Of a DNA stretch of 64,000 bases, positions 26,459 through 35,867 are shown piece by piece (the first letter of the stretch is position 1; every line of letters starts with the position of its first letter). Below the pieces are notes generated by a model. It was given only the letters and a program-made list of their open reading frames with translations. It ran no database searches and was not told the origin of the DNA. A program made the position numbers and the translations under genes. This DNA comes from an uncultured Lachnospiraceae bacterium (GTDB lineage Bacteria > Bacillota > Clostridia > Lachnospirales > Lachnospiraceae), in contig CAJUBP010000006.1 of the NCBI GenBank assembly GCA_910584585.1, forward strand, positions 63,136 through 127,135. The letters are read 5' to 3'.

Positions 26459-27763
26459 GTGACATATAATTTAGATAAATATTATCAATTAGCCGACAGA
26501 AATTATTACAGACATCTGGGTAAAGTGGTTAAAATTGTAGGACTTACGATCGAGTCTGTGGGACCGAACGCCAAACTGAATGACTTGTGCAGAATCATTA
26601 TTGATAAGAACAGGAATATTTCAATTATGGCGGAAGTGGTTGGTTTTCGGGATAAGAGACTGCTTCTAATGCCTTATGAAAGTGTAGAGGGATTAGGCGT
26701 GGGATGTATCGTAGAGAATACGGGACATCCTTTGTCTGTTTGTGTAGGAGATGAAATGCTGGGCCATACCTTAGACGGTATGGGACGGCCTACGGATATC
26801 GAAGAATTGTCCCTTCGGGAAGAGTATCCGGTAGACGCTCCTCCTCCGGATCCTATGGAACGTGTGATTATCAGCGAAGTGCTTCCTCTTGGCGTGAAGG
26901 CGGTGGACGGCCTGATTACCGTGGGAAAAGGACAGAGAATCGGTATTTTTGCCGGTTCCGGCGTGGGGAAGAGTACGCTGCTTGGAATGTTTGCAAGGAA
27001 TACCAAAGCAGATATCAATGTGATTGCGCTGATCGGAGAGCGGGGCAGAGAAGTCCGGGAATTTATTGAACGGGATATGGGAGAAGAAGGAATGCGCAGA
27101 TCTGTTGTAATTGTAGCCACTTCTGACAGACCAGCGCTGCTTCGGAGGAACGCGGCAAAAACTGCCACTGCCATTGCGGAATATTTCAGGGATCAGGGCA
27201 AGGATGTGCTGCTGATGATGGATTCCCTGACACGTTTCTCTATGGCCCAGCGGGAAATCGGATTGGCTTCCGGAGAGCCGCCGGTAACCAGAGGTTATCC
27301 GCCCAGTGTGTATTCGGAGATGCCCAAGCTCTTAGAGCGGGCCGGCAATTCGGACAAAGGCTCCATCACCGGGCTGTATACGGTTTTGGTGGACGGAGAC
27401 GATTTTAACGAGCCTATTACGGATACTGCAAGAAGTATTCTGGACGGACATATTATGTTAGACCGAAAACTGGCCCATAAGAACCACTATCCGGCCATTG
27501 ATGTATTGCAGAGCATCTCCCGTGTTATGAGTTCCATTGCAGACAGCAAACACAAAGAGGCTGCCGGGAAATTGAAGAATGTAATGGCGACCTATCAGGA
27601 AGCAGAAGATTTGATAAATATCGGAGCTTACAAATCCGGTTCCAATAAGAATATTGACTATGCCATAGAGAAGATTGACGCGGTAAATGAGTTTCTGCTT
27701 CAGGAAACCCATGATAAGTTTTCTTTCGAAGAAATTATGAGTATGATGGAAGGATTGTTCTAA
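26459..27763 (+). CDS. fliI: flagellum-specific ATPase FliI
   Basis: A 434-residue F1-beta-like ATPase energising flagellar export. Walker A is GSGVGKST (residues 166-173 within FAGSGVGKSTLLG), Walker B VLLMMDSLTRFSMAQREIGLASGEPP, and IGERGREVREFIERD lies between. The start is GTG at 26459 behind GAGGAAG. Length and motifs are typical. Confidence 0.96.
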   Translation: MTYNLDKYYQLADRNYYRHLGKVVKIVGLTIESVGPNAKLNDLCRIIIDKNRNISIMAEVVGFRDKRLLLMPYESVEGLGVGCIVENTGHPLSVCVGDEMLGHTLDGMGRPTDIEELSLREEYPVDAPPPDPMERVIISEVLPLGVKAVDGLITVGKGQRIGIFAGSGVGKSTLLGMFARNTKADINVIALIGERGREVREFIERDMGEEGMRRSVVIVATSDRPALLRRNAAKTATAIAEYFRDQGKDVLLMMDSLTRFSMAQREIGLASGEPPVTRGYPPSVYSEMPKLLERAGNSDKGSITGLYTVLVDGDDFNEPITDTARSILDGHIMLDRKLAHKNHYPAIDVLQSISRVMSSIADSKHKEAAGKLKNVMATYQEAEDLINIGAYKSGSNKNIDYAIEKIDAVNEFLLQETHDKFSFEEIMSMMEGLF

Positions 27764-27766
27764 GCT

Positions 27767-28216
27767 ATGGCAAAGTTTACATATAAGATGCAGAATATTC
27801 TGAATGTGAAATATAAGTTGGAAACACAGGCAAAAACTTCTTTTTCCCTGGCCGCTTCCAGGCTGAATCAGGAAGAAGAAAAGTTAGATATGCTGCGGCA
27901 GCGCAGAAGCGCTTATGAGAACCGTGCCAGAGAGCTTGTATCGGATCGGCTGGATTTCCAGGAAATCAAGGTAAACCGCGTTGCCATTGAGACGATGAAA
28001 GGGGCCATTCAGAATCAGGTGGTTGCAGTCCATGTGGCGGAGCGCAATTTAGAAAGCGCGAGAAAGAAGCTGCAGAATGTGATGACGGAACGGAAAACCC
28101 ATGAGATTCTCAAAGATAAAGCCTTTGAGGAATTTAAAAAGGAACTGGAAAAAGAAGAGAGCAAGGCAGTGGATGAACTGGTAAGTTTTACCCACAATCA
28201 TGCCGAGGAAAAATAA
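27767..28216 (+). CDS. fliJ: flagellar export chaperone FliJ
   Basis: A 149-residue, almost wholly alpha-helical coiled-coil protein. FTYKMQNILNVKYKLETQAKTSFSLA at the N terminus is the FliJ signature; the rest alternates Glu, Lys, Arg and Ala in heptads. It lies three bases behind fliI. FliJ connects FliI to FlhA in the export apparatus. Confidence 0.9.
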   Translation: MAKFTYKMQNILNVKYKLETQAKTSFSLAASRLNQEEEKLDMLRQRRSAYENRARELVSDRLDFQEIKVNRVAIETMKGAIQNQVVAVHVAERNLESARKKLQNVMTERKTHEILKDKAFEEFKKELEKEESKAVDELVSFTHNHAEEK

Positions 28217-28229
28217 GGTGGTGGACAGT

Positions 28230-29090
28230 ATGGCAGAAGATATCTTAGACCAGGCAGGTGAAGAAAACAGCGCTTTAGATAAGAAGGCCCAGAAGAAAGC
28301 GGAGAGAGCCCGGAAAAAAGAAGAGAAGAAGCAGAGAAAAGCGGAAAAAAAGCAGATGCAGGAAGAGGAATCACCGGATGAGGAAGAGAGCAGCGGAAGT
28401 AAGATCGCAGTGATTCTTGCCACAATTGTGTTCATTGCCATCTGGCTGGCAATTCTAGCCCTGATCATTAAAATGGATATCGGCGGATTCGGTTCCACAG
28501 TGCTTCAGCCGATTTTAAAGGACGTTCCTGTCATCAATAAAATTTTGCCGGAGACAGAAGAAGAGCCGGTTGTGGACGCCCAGTATCCATACACCACATT
28601 AGATGAGGCAATTGCGCGGATTAAGGAACTGGAAGTGGAACTTTCTAACAGCCAGTCCCAGTCCCAGGGCAATTCTGATTATGTGGCCCAGTTAGAAGCT
28701 GAAGTGGCAAGACTGCGGGAATTTGAGAATGAACAGTCCGCTTTTGAAGAGGAAAAGACGAATTTTTACAAAGAGGTTGTGTTCAATGAAAATGCGCCCG
28801 ATATATCTGAATATAAAGCATATTATGAGAGCATCGATCCGGCCAATGCGGAAGTGCTTTACAAGCAGGTAGTGCAGCAGCAGGAGGCGGATGCTGAAAT
28901 CGAAGAATATGCCAAGACTTACTCTGAGATGAAGCCCAAGCAGGCGGCGGCAATTATGGAGGCCATGCAAGATAATCTGAAACTGGTGGTGAAGATTCTG
29001 GAAAATATGGAAACAGACGCCAGAAGCGATATTCTTGCGGCAATGAACGCCGAAGTCGCGGCCAGAATTACCAAGATGATGGAGCCGTAG
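28230..29090 (+). CDS. MotE-like flagellar protein (FliJ-following, MgtE_N-like C terminus)
   Basis: A 286-residue protein with a very basic and acidic first 60 residues (KKAQKKAERARKKEEKKQ), a single membrane helix at about 65-85 (IAVILATIVFIAIWLAILALII), a coiled coil and a C-terminal MgtE-N-like segment: YSEMKPKQAAAIMEAM, VKILENMETDARSDILAAMN. This layout is that of MotE, a stator-associated periplasmic chaperone. ATG at 28230 follows AAGGTGG; an upstream ATG at 28200 inside fliJ has no site. Confidence 0.75.
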   Translation: MAEDILDQAGEENSALDKKAQKKAERARKKEEKKQRKAEKKQMQEEESPDEEESSGSKIAVILATIVFIAIWLAILALIIKMDIGGFGSTVLQPILKDVPVINKILPETEEEPVVDAQYPYTTLDEAIARIKELEVELSNSQSQSQGNSDYVAQLEAEVARLREFENEQSAFEEEKTNFYKEVVFNENAPDISEYKAYYESIDPANAEVLYKQVVQQQEADAEIEEYAKTYSEMKPKQAAAIMEAMQDNLKLVVKILENMETDARSDILAAMNAEVAARITKMMEP

Positions 29091-29178
29091 ATTTTGCTTC
29101 ATAGACATCTATACTGTGGTTATAGGGTTCCCATAGGAATCATATAATAAATAATCTGAGAAGAAAGGAGGAAAAGGA

Positions 29179-30696
29179 ATGACAAGCAGCAAAATATCCC
29201 AGATAGCGGCATTGATGCGGGCTTCGGAACTGACAGGCGCGCAGAAGAATCCGCAGCAGGAGAACAGCCCTGTATTCGGAGCCTTGTTAAGCCAGACTTC
29301 CGGCGGGAAAAAGGACGCGAGTGCCTGGAATGGGAATGTCATTCAGCCGCCAAAGGCAGGATGGAACAACCAGGAAGCCTTTGTGAAAGAAACAACCGGC
29401 AGCAGTTTTAAGGAGAATCCAATTGCCAGCAGCAATACCGGAGATATCCAGGACAAATTGCCGGAGGATACCCAGGAAAAGCTGGAGGCTTTTGAAGAAA
29501 AGGTCACGGAAACTGTGGCTGAGGAACTGGGCGTGACAGAAGAGGAAGTCAAAGAAGCCATGGAAACCATGGGAATGACGGTACTGGATTTGACAGATCC
29601 GTCCAAATTGGCAGATTTGGTGATGGAACTGACAGGGAGCGAGGATATCGGTTCTCTGCTGTTAAGCGAAGATTTTCAGCAGATTTTCGGGGAAATCAAG
29701 GAGTTAACCCAGGAGTTGGCAGCACAATTAGACCTTTCGCCGGAGGAACTGCCTCAGTTCATGGAACAGTTAGAGACAATGATTACTGCAAATCAGGAAG
29801 AACTGCCGGAAGAATTGCCGGAACAGCCCCTGCAGCCGGAATTGGAAGCAGAGGTAACAGAAACGGCGGAGAAAACGGAAGAAACCAGCGGGGAGGTATT
29901 GCAGAATACGCCTGTTGAGGCTGCAGTGTCCGATCAGAAAGTGAGAGAGACGGCTGGGCAGGAACATGCCATGGAGACAAATACTGCAGAAGAAACAGAA
30001 CCAGAGCAGGAGCAGCAGATCCAGAAAATGGAAACACAGGATCAGACAGATTCCGAAGAGTATGGGCAGGAAAATTCTTCTGAGAAGTCCTTGTCAGAAA
30101 CGGCTCAGGGTTCGAAAACGGCAGAGAAATCAGACAGTCCCCAGCACCATGTCACATACCAGACTACCACTCAGACGGTGAATCAGGGACAGGCACTGGA
30201 AGTAACCCAGACTGTAGTCCAGACCAGAATAGACGTGGAGGATATTATGCGTCAGGTCAGCCAGATGACACGGGTGATGGTCAGCCAGGCAGAATCTTCT
30301 ATTGAGATGCAGCTGAATCCAGCGAATCTGGGGAAAGTTTATTTGCAGGTAGTTTCCAGAGAAGGGGTGATTACAGCCCAGATTGCTGCTCAGAATGAAG
30401 CAGTGAAAGAAGCTCTGGAAAGTCAGGTTGCCATATTAAAAGAAAACATGAATCAGCAGGGCATGAAAGTGGAAGCCATTGAGGTTACCATTGCAAGCCA
30501 CGAGTTTGAACGCAACTTGGAGCAGAACCAGCAGAATATGCCCGGAGAACAGCAGGAAGCAGGTTCTCAGAAATCTTCCAGAAGAAATATCAATCTCAAC
30601 CACCCGGAAGAATTAGAAGGGGAATTTTCTGAGGAAGAAAACCTTGCGGCAAGGATTATGGCGGAGCAGGGCAACAGTATGGACTTGACCGCTTAA
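29179..30696 (+). CDS. fliK: flagellar hook-length control protein FliK
   Basis: A 505-residue secreted ruler protein. The first 120 residues and a Glu/Gln/Thr-rich middle (about 180-340) are low complexity. The C-terminal domain is recognisable: VSQAESSIEMQLNPANLGKVYLQVVSREGVITAQIAAQNEAVKEALESQVAILKENMNQQG, the FliK substrate-switch domain (Flg_hook family). AAAGGAGG precedes the ATG. Position before flgD fits. Confidence 0.92.
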   Translation: MTSSKISQIAALMRASELTGAQKNPQQENSPVFGALLSQTSGGKKDASAWNGNVIQPPKAGWNNQEAFVKETTGSSFKENPIASSNTGDIQDKLPEDTQEKLEAFEEKVTETVAEELGVTEEEVKEAMETMGMTVLDLTDPSKLADLVMELTGSEDIGSLLLSEDFQQIFGEIKELTQELAAQLDLSPEELPQFMEQLETMITANQEELPEELPEQPLQPELEAEVTETAEKTEETSGEVLQNTPVEAAVSDQKVRETAGQEHAMETNTAEETEPEQEQQIQKMETQDQTDSEEYGQENSSEKSLSETAQGSKTAEKSDSPQHHVTYQTTTQTVNQGQALEVTQTVVQTRIDVEDIMRQVSQMTRVMVSQAESSIEMQLNPANLGKVYLQVVSREGVITAQIAAQNEAVKEALESQVAILKENMNQQGMKVEAIEVTIASHEFERNLEQNQQNMPGEQQEAGSQKSSRRNINLNHPEELEGEFSEEENLAARIMAEQGNSMDLTA

Positions 30697-30795
30697 TCAA
30701 GCAGAATGCTTATCCCGGGGCAATATGTCTGGATATGAAGCAATTAAATCAGGAAATAATTAAATCAGAAATTAATTTTCAGAAAGGAGATTTCT

Positions 30796-31575
30796 ATGGC
30801 AGTTACAGTACCGGTACAAAACGGTGAAATCGTAAACGGTTACGATCCCAAGAAAGAAGCCGAGGAAGCCCAGAAAGAGCGAAGCGGCGGCGCGTTAGGC
30901 AAAGAAGCGTTTCTGCAGCTTTTGGTAGCGCAGATGAAATACCAGGATCCATTGGAGCCGACTTCCAATACCGAGTATATTTCTCAACTTGCAACATTCT
31001 CATCCTTAGAGGAAATGCAGAATATGCGGTCTTCCCTGGAGGCAAATCAGGCCACGAATCTGGTGGGCAAAACGGTAATTATGGGAATTGACGTCAACGG
31101 TGAGACAAAATATATTTCCGGCAGAGTGGATCAGGTTCGGAAAGAAGGAAGCAAAATCTATCTCTCTATTGATGATTCCTGGTACAATATTGATGACTTG
31201 GACACCGTAGTGGATGATGAATATCTGGAGGCAACGCTGATTGGAGAAAATTTTGAAGAAGAAATCGGCAAAATGCCGGATCCCAGCAAACTGCTTATTT
31301 CTGATAAAGAAAAGCTGGCTGCGATTACTGCGGCGTATAACAGTCTTACCGCTTATCAGCAGGAGCATATTAAGCGTTACTGCAAGGATGCTTATGAGAA
31401 ATTCAAGAGTTTGGTTGAAAAAATGAACGAACTGAGTCCGCCGGAAACAAATAAACCAGACGGTTCCGGAGATAAGGATGACACAACTACCGAGGGAACC
31501 GGAGGCACAGAGGGCGGTTCCGGAAGCACAGAAGGCGAAACTGGAGGCACAGAGAGCAGCGGCAGCACGAAATAA
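30796..31575 (+). CDS. flgD: flagellar hook cap/scaffold protein FlgD with unusual C terminus
   Basis: A 259-residue protein. Residues 35-85 are typical FlgD: LGKEAFLQLLVAQMKYQDPLEPTSNTEYISQLATFSSLEEMQNM; then LVGKTVIMGIDVNGE. Instead of the usual Ig-like/FnIII end, residues about 165-215 read LLISDKEKLAAITAAYNSLTAYQQEHIKRY, like the three-helix repeats of clostridial surface proteins, followed by a tail of about 45 residues almost entirely Gly, Ser, Thr, Glu and Asp. AAAGGAG precedes the ATG. Confidence 0.9.
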   Translation: MAVTVPVQNGEIVNGYDPKKEAEEAQKERSGGALGKEAFLQLLVAQMKYQDPLEPTSNTEYISQLATFSSLEEMQNMRSSLEANQATNLVGKTVIMGIDVNGETKYISGRVDQVRKEGSKIYLSIDDSWYNIDDLDTVVDDEYLEATLIGENFEEEIGKMPDPSKLLISDKEKLAAITAAYNSLTAYQQEHIKRYCKDAYEKFKSLVEKMNELSPPETNKPDGSGDKDDTTTEGTGGTEGGSGSTEGETGGTESSGSTK

Positions 31576-31676
31576 CAAGACAGTATGTCCGGCTGCAGGA
31601 AACGCGGCAAACCATTGCCTGAATTCTATCAGGCAGCGCAAAGGACGGCAGGGAGGCTTAAGAACGGAGAGATATT

Positions 31677-32075
31677 ATGAATAAAATTTCAAATCAATTC
31701 TCTTCCATTGAACAGGTTGCGGAACAGTACCTGAAAAAAAGCAGTCAGGGATTGACGGCTCCGGAAGGAGAATTGTCCTTTGATGAAATATTAAAACAGA
31801 AACAGTCGGCAAGCAACAGTTCTGCGCTGAAATTTTCCAAGCACGCTTCCATGCGTTTGCAGAGCAGGAACATTACACTTTCCACAGAGCAGAAAGAGCG
31901 CTTAGAGACAGGGGCGGAAAAGGCAGAAGCCAAGGGGATGAGGGAATCCCTCGTAATTGTAGATTCCTATTCCTTTATTGTGAATGTGCCCAATAAGACA
32001 GTAGTTACAGCGATGGATCAGACAGAATCTGAAGAAAATGTTTACACAAATATCGACGGAGCCGTAATTATCTAG
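31677..32075 (+). CDS. flagellar operon protein of the TIGR02530 family
   Basis: A 132-residue protein found between flgD and flgE in many Firmicutes. Conserved features are FSKHASMRLQSRNITLS, an LE(T)GAEKAEAKGMRESLVIVD stretch and FIVNVPNKTVVTAMDQ near the end. Its role is unsettled; position and size suggest a hook-assembly accessory factor. There is no signal peptide or membrane segment. Confidence 0.82.
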   Translation: MNKISNQFSSIEQVAEQYLKKSSQGLTAPEGELSFDEILKQKQSASNSSALKFSKHASMRLQSRNITLSTEQKERLETGAEKAEAKGMRESLVIVDSYSFIVNVPNKTVVTAMDQTESEENVYTNIDGAVII

Positions 32076-32155
32076 CCGGACCGAGAAGGAGGCAGAAGGC
32101 CCTGGAATGACAGAAGGGGTCCTGCGGCAGTCAAGAATCAGGAGGTCATTTCGTT

Positions 32156-33799
32156 ATGATGAGAGCATTGTATTCTGGTGTGTCAGGTTTGAAAACACAT
32201 CAGCAGAAGATGGATGTAATTGGTAATAATATTGCAAACGTAAATACCGTTGCTTTTAAATCATCCACTACCACATTCAGTGAGATTATGTATCAGAACA
32301 TGTCCGGAGCGTCTGGGGCGACCGCGACGAAGGGCGGCGTCAACGCCAAGCAGATCGGTCTTGGCGTTACCACAGGTTCCACATCAATAAATATCAGTTC
32401 CCCCGGAGCTACACAGACCACCGGGGACGGCTGGGACTTGAAGATTACCGGAGACAGTTTCTTTATTGTAAATAACGGTTCCGAGAATCTCTTTACAAAA
32501 GCGGGTTCTTTCTATATTGACGGAGCCGGCAATCTGGCCACCAAGGCAAACGGCTATACCGTTATGGGATGGCAGGTGGATCCGGCTACCGGTACGATCC
32601 GCAAGGATACCGTATCAGCTTTAAAGATTATGACAGAAGAGAATATGACTTCACCGCCTGAGGCAACTACACAGGCGACTTGCAGCGGTGTTTTGGATTC
32701 TACCAACACACAGGCGAATTCTGACGGTGGATATGTATTATCTTTAAATTTCTACGATGCGTTGGGATATAACTATACAGCTAAATTTTCTGTAAAAACC
32801 ATTGATCCAGACGCAAAGACATATTCGGTGGAATTGTCAGACATTGTAGATGCCAGCAACCGTTCTATTTTGAATGAGTACGCAGCGCAGTATCATCAGG
32901 GAAGTTTGCAAGAAGCTAAGGCAGCATTGTTTGGAGATGCAGCCGCAGGAGGAACAGGCACACCAGTTAACAGAACCTTTAAGCTGCAGGCAGGATTTAC
33001 CTGTGTGAACCCCAATACCCTTCGGGATAAGGATGGTAATGATTTGACTTATGATACTGCCAGCGGCACCTATAAGAATGCCAGTGGCTCCATCACTTAT
33101 TCCGTTACAGATGTATTTGGGCTTAGCGGAAGCCAGTTAAACGGCTTTAATCCGGGAAATATTACCCAGGTAGGCACTTCAGCAGAATATACCTATACAG
33201 AGAATGTTGTAGGCTACGAGCTTGCCTTTAATTCAGGCGGAACCAATGCCGGTACTTTCAGCTATATCGGTACTGCTGGAAACAACAGCGTATCCTTTAA
33301 TATGGCAGCCCTTGGCACACAATTCCAGAATATCAATGTTGATTTTACTCAGACAACATGTTACGATAATGCAGGAAGCTGTACCATGGACTTGTTAAAG
33401 GGAGCGACAGATAAGACCACCGGCACCGGCAAGAAGCTGGGAGACCTGACCGGCCTGCAGGTTCGTCAGGACGGGCAGATTTTCGGAAGCTATGACAACG
33501 GCAATACCGTATTGCTGGGACAGATCGCAGTGGCAGTGTTTGCCAATCCTTCCGGTCTGGAGAAACTGGGAGACAACTGCTACCGCACCACGCTGAATTC
33601 CGGCGAGTTCGACGGCATCGGCCAGGATATCACCGCAGACGGCGGCAAGATGGACAGCGGCGTTCTGGAAATGTCCAACGTAGACCTCTCCACAGAGTTT
33701 ACAGAAATGATTACCACACAGAGAGGATTCCAGGCAAATTCCAGAATTATCACAACTTCCGATACCTTGTTGGAAGAACTGGTGAACCTGAAACGGTAA
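32156..33799 (+). CDS. flgE: flagellar hook protein FlgE
   Basis: A 547-residue hook subunit. N terminus MRALYSGVSGLKTHQQKMDVIGNNIANVNTVAFKSS and C terminus DLSTEFTEMITTQRGFQANSRIITTSDTLLEELVNLKR are the coiled-coil D0 ends of FlgE. The middle is a long beta-rich, Asn/Thr/Gly-rich domain exposed on the hook surface. AGGAGG precedes two adjacent ATG codons (32156 or 32159). Confidence 0.95.
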   Translation: MMRALYSGVSGLKTHQQKMDVIGNNIANVNTVAFKSSTTTFSEIMYQNMSGASGATATKGGVNAKQIGLGVTTGSTSINISSPGATQTTGDGWDLKITGDSFFIVNNGSENLFTKAGSFYIDGAGNLATKANGYTVMGWQVDPATGTIRKDTVSALKIMTEENMTSPPEATTQATCSGVLDSTNTQANSDGGYVLSLNFYDALGYNYTAKFSVKTIDPDAKTYSVELSDIVDASNRSILNEYAAQYHQGSLQEAKAALFGDAAAGGTGTPVNRTFKLQAGFTCVNPNTLRDKDGNDLTYDTASGTYKNASGSITYSVTDVFGLSGSQLNGFNPGNITQVGTSAEYTYTENVVGYELAFNSGGTNAGTFSYIGTAGNNSVSFNMAALGTQFQNINVDFTQTTCYDNAGSCTMDLLKGATDKTTGTGKKLGDLTGLQVRQDGQIFGSYDNGNTVLLGQIAVAVFANPSGLEKLGDNCYRTTLNSGEFDGIGQDITADGGKMDSGVLEMSNVDLSTEFTEMITTQRGFQANSRIITTSDTLLEELVNLKR

Positions 33800-33853
33800 T
33801 TGAGGCTGTAAGCAAGTGAGCAGTCATCAGAATTGAGATGCCAGGATAACGAA

Positions 33854-33875
33854 CGGCGTCGGAATTGAGACGCCG
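33854..33875 (+). other. GC-rich hairpin downstream of flgE
   Basis: CGGCGTC (33854-33860), an eight-base loop, GACGCCG (33869-33875). It sits in a pair of direct repeats, GAATTGAGATGCCAGGA and GAATTGAGACGCCGGGA, and is followed 24 bases later by a second hairpin. Confidence 0.5.
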
Positions 33876-33898
33876 GGAAGGAATCGGCATAAAATAAT

Positions 33899-33929
33899 AT
33901 TGGGGAACTGTATCATATAGTTCCCCAAT
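33899..33929 (+). other. perfect 11-bp hairpin between flgE and flbD
   Basis: ATTGGGGAACT (33899-33909), nine-base loop, AGTTCCCCAAT (33919-33929). No T-run follows; CTACTGTGAGG leads straight into the flbD ribosome binding site. It may shield the 3' end of the highly expressed flgE message or be a processing site, rather than a terminator. Confidence 0.6.
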
Positions 33930-33948
33930 CTACTGTGAGGTGAGCTCC

Positions 33949-34158
33949 ATGATAGAAGTTACGAAACTAAATGGTTCGACGGTGCTTATCAATGCGGAAT
34001 TGATTGAAAGCGTGGAGGAAACACCGGATACTGTCCTTTCTTTTGTAACTGGGAAGAAATTAATTGTAAAAGAAAGTAGACAAGAGATAAAAAATTTAGT
34101 AATATTATACAAGAGAGAAATAATGACGACCGGTCTTCCCTGGTTGGAGAAAGAATAG
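33949..34158 (+). CDS. flbD: FlbD family flagellar protein
   Basis: A 69-residue protein: MIEVTKLNGSTVLINAELIESVEETPDTVLSFVTGKKLIVKES, the FlbD/SwrD pattern. In Bacillus the corresponding SwrD (YlzI) raises motor torque by acting with the stator. Here it lies directly before motA and motB, which fits. ATG at 33949 has GAGGTGAG ahead of it. Confidence 0.88.
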   Translation: MIEVTKLNGSTVLINAELIESVEETPDTVLSFVTGKKLIVKESRQEIKNLVILYKREIMTTGLPWLEKE

Positions 34159-34233
34159 CTTATGAAATATCATTCCATAGGCATGAATTACGGATAGAAT
34201 ATATTTCATGGATGAAAAGGGCAGGTGGCTAAA

Positions 34234-35022
34234 GTGGATATAGCGTCTATATTGGGTATTATACTTGGAATTGTGTTGTTTGTGTTTGGAGTTATCAATG
34301 GTGGGGGTAACTTGATGAGGGACTTCTGGGATGTTCCTTCCGTTATCATCACCATCGGAGGATCTATGGCAGGTACATTGGCATCCCATAAACTTCCGGA
34401 TTTCATTAATGGTCTGAAATCCATCACTCTGACATTTAGAGACACAAAGGCAGATGTAAGTGAAGTAATTAAGAATATTATTGATTTGTCAAATATAGCG
34501 AGAAAAGAAGGTCTTCTGGCACTGGAAGAAGCCGCGAACGGCATTGAAGATGAGTTTTTGAAAAAAGGCGTCATGCTTGTAGTTGACGGTACAGATCCGG
34601 AACTGGTAAGAGGAATCATGGAAGCGGATCTGCTCAGTGTGGAAGAGCGTCATAATGTAAATATTGGATTCTGGAAAGCTTGGGAAGGTTTGGGTCCTGC
34701 CTGGGGTATGATCGGAACATTGATTGGTTTGATTAACATGCTGGCAAAGCTGGATGACCCTTCTACAGTAGGACCGTCCATGTCGGTAGCGTTGGTTACC
34801 ACGCTGTATGGTTCTCTGATTGCCAACTGGCTCTGCAACCCTACAGCGGCTAAGTTGAAAGTAAATAATGATGAAGAAATCAGGATTAAAGAGATTACAG
34901 TGGAAGGCTTACTGTCCATTCAGGCAGGTGAGAACCCCCGTGTAATTGAAGAAAAATTAAAATCATTCCTGTCTCCGAAGATGCGCGAAGGCATGTCGGA
35001 TCAAGGCGGAGGTGACGAATAG
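34234..35022 (+). CDS. motA: flagellar stator protein MotA
   Basis: A 262-residue inner-membrane ion-channel subunit with four membrane helices. DIASILGIILGIVLFVFGV is the first; WEGLGPAWGMIGTLIGLINMLAKLDDPSTVGPSMSVALVTTLYGSLIANW covers helices three and four with the conserved prolines. The large cytoplasmic loop between them contains the charged residues that touch FliG. GTG at 34234 is preceded by AGGTGG at five bases; GTG at 34225 is an alternative. The stop overlaps motB by one base. Confidence 0.93.
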   Translation: MDIASILGIILGIVLFVFGVINGGGNLMRDFWDVPSVIITIGGSMAGTLASHKLPDFINGLKSITLTFRDTKADVSEVIKNIIDLSNIARKEGLLALEEAANGIEDEFLKKGVMLVVDGTDPELVRGIMEADLLSVEERHNVNIGFWKAWEGLGPAWGMIGTLIGLINMLAKLDDPSTVGPSMSVALVTTLYGSLIANWLCNPTAAKLKVNNDEEIRIKEITVEGLLSIQAGENPRVIEEKLKSFLSPKMREGMSDQGGGDE

Positions 35023-35852
35023 TGGCAAAGAAGAGGAAAAAGGATTCCGGCGGAGGAGGAACAGCCAACTGGATGAATACTTTCGCGGATTTGATGAATC
35101 TATTGCTTTGTTTCTTCGTTCTTCTGTTCTCCATGTCTTCGGTGGATGCTGACAAATTCGAAGCTTTGGTACAGTCTTTGGAGCATAGTTTCAGTATACT
35201 GCCTCAGGGCGGTTCCTCTATCGGGGACGGCCAGATGGTGGCAGCCGGCGTGAACCAGCTTCAGTTACTGGATCAGTATTATATGGAAGCAGCCAATTCC
35301 AAAAGCGAAGAAGAGGGAGAAGACAATGAAGCAGAGGAAGATAATCCAGAAACAGCGCTGAAGCAAGAGATAGCGGAAGCCGGTTTGAAAGAATCAGAGG
35401 AAATGGCCGAACAGATGGAGAAGATGTTAGAAGAACAGAGAATCGGCGATCAGGTGGAAGTGGATGTCAATGCCCAGTTTGTGCGCATTACATTAAACGG
35501 AGCCCTGCTGTTTGATTCCGGCCAGTCACAGATTCGGGAAGAAGCCCTTCCTCTGGTGGATAAGTTATCTTTGATTTTAGAAAATTATGACAGCAGTTTG
35601 ATTGATATAGAGGGACATACCGATAATGTTCCAATCAGTAATGAACAATTTGAAAATAACGACGTATTATCTGCTTACCGCGCGTTTGCGGTTAAGAATT
35701 ATGTGTTAGGCAAAACTGCTCTGGAAGCAGGGAAAATTAATGCCACCGGGTGCGGGGAATATAATCCTGTGGCAGATAACGGAACGCCTGAGGGACGGGC
35801 AAGGAACCGAAGGGTGGAAATTAAAATATACAATTCGTATAATTCAAATTAG
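35022..35852 (+). CDS. motB: flagellar stator protein MotB
   Basis: A 276-residue protein with one membrane helix (NLLLCFFVLLFSMSSVD) and the ion-binding Asp23 in FADLMNLL. The C-terminal OmpA-like domain anchors it to peptidoglycan: LIDIEGHTDNVPIS and ARNRRVEIKIY. An acidic, Glu-rich stretch of about 60 residues lies between plug and OmpA domain. The GTG start at 35022 overlaps the motA stop, so translation is coupled. Confidence 0.93.
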   Translation: MAKKRKKDSGGGGTANWMNTFADLMNLLLCFFVLLFSMSSVDADKFEALVQSLEHSFSILPQGGSSIGDGQMVAAGVNQLQLLDQYYMEAANSKSEEEGEDNEAEEDNPETALKQEIAEAGLKESEEMAEQMEKMLEEQRIGDQVEVDVNAQFVRITLNGALLFDSGQSQIREEALPLVDKLSLILENYDSSLIDIEGHTDNVPISNEQFENNDVLSAYRAFAVKNYVLGKTALEAGKINATGCGEYNPVADNGTPEGRARNRRVEIKIYNSYNSN

Positions 35853-35867
35853 AAAGGAAAGACAGCA

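Noticed and set aside
28200..28230. An earlier start for the MotE-like gene
   Set aside because: ATG at 28200 lies inside fliJ without a ribosome binding site; AAGGTGG supports 28230.
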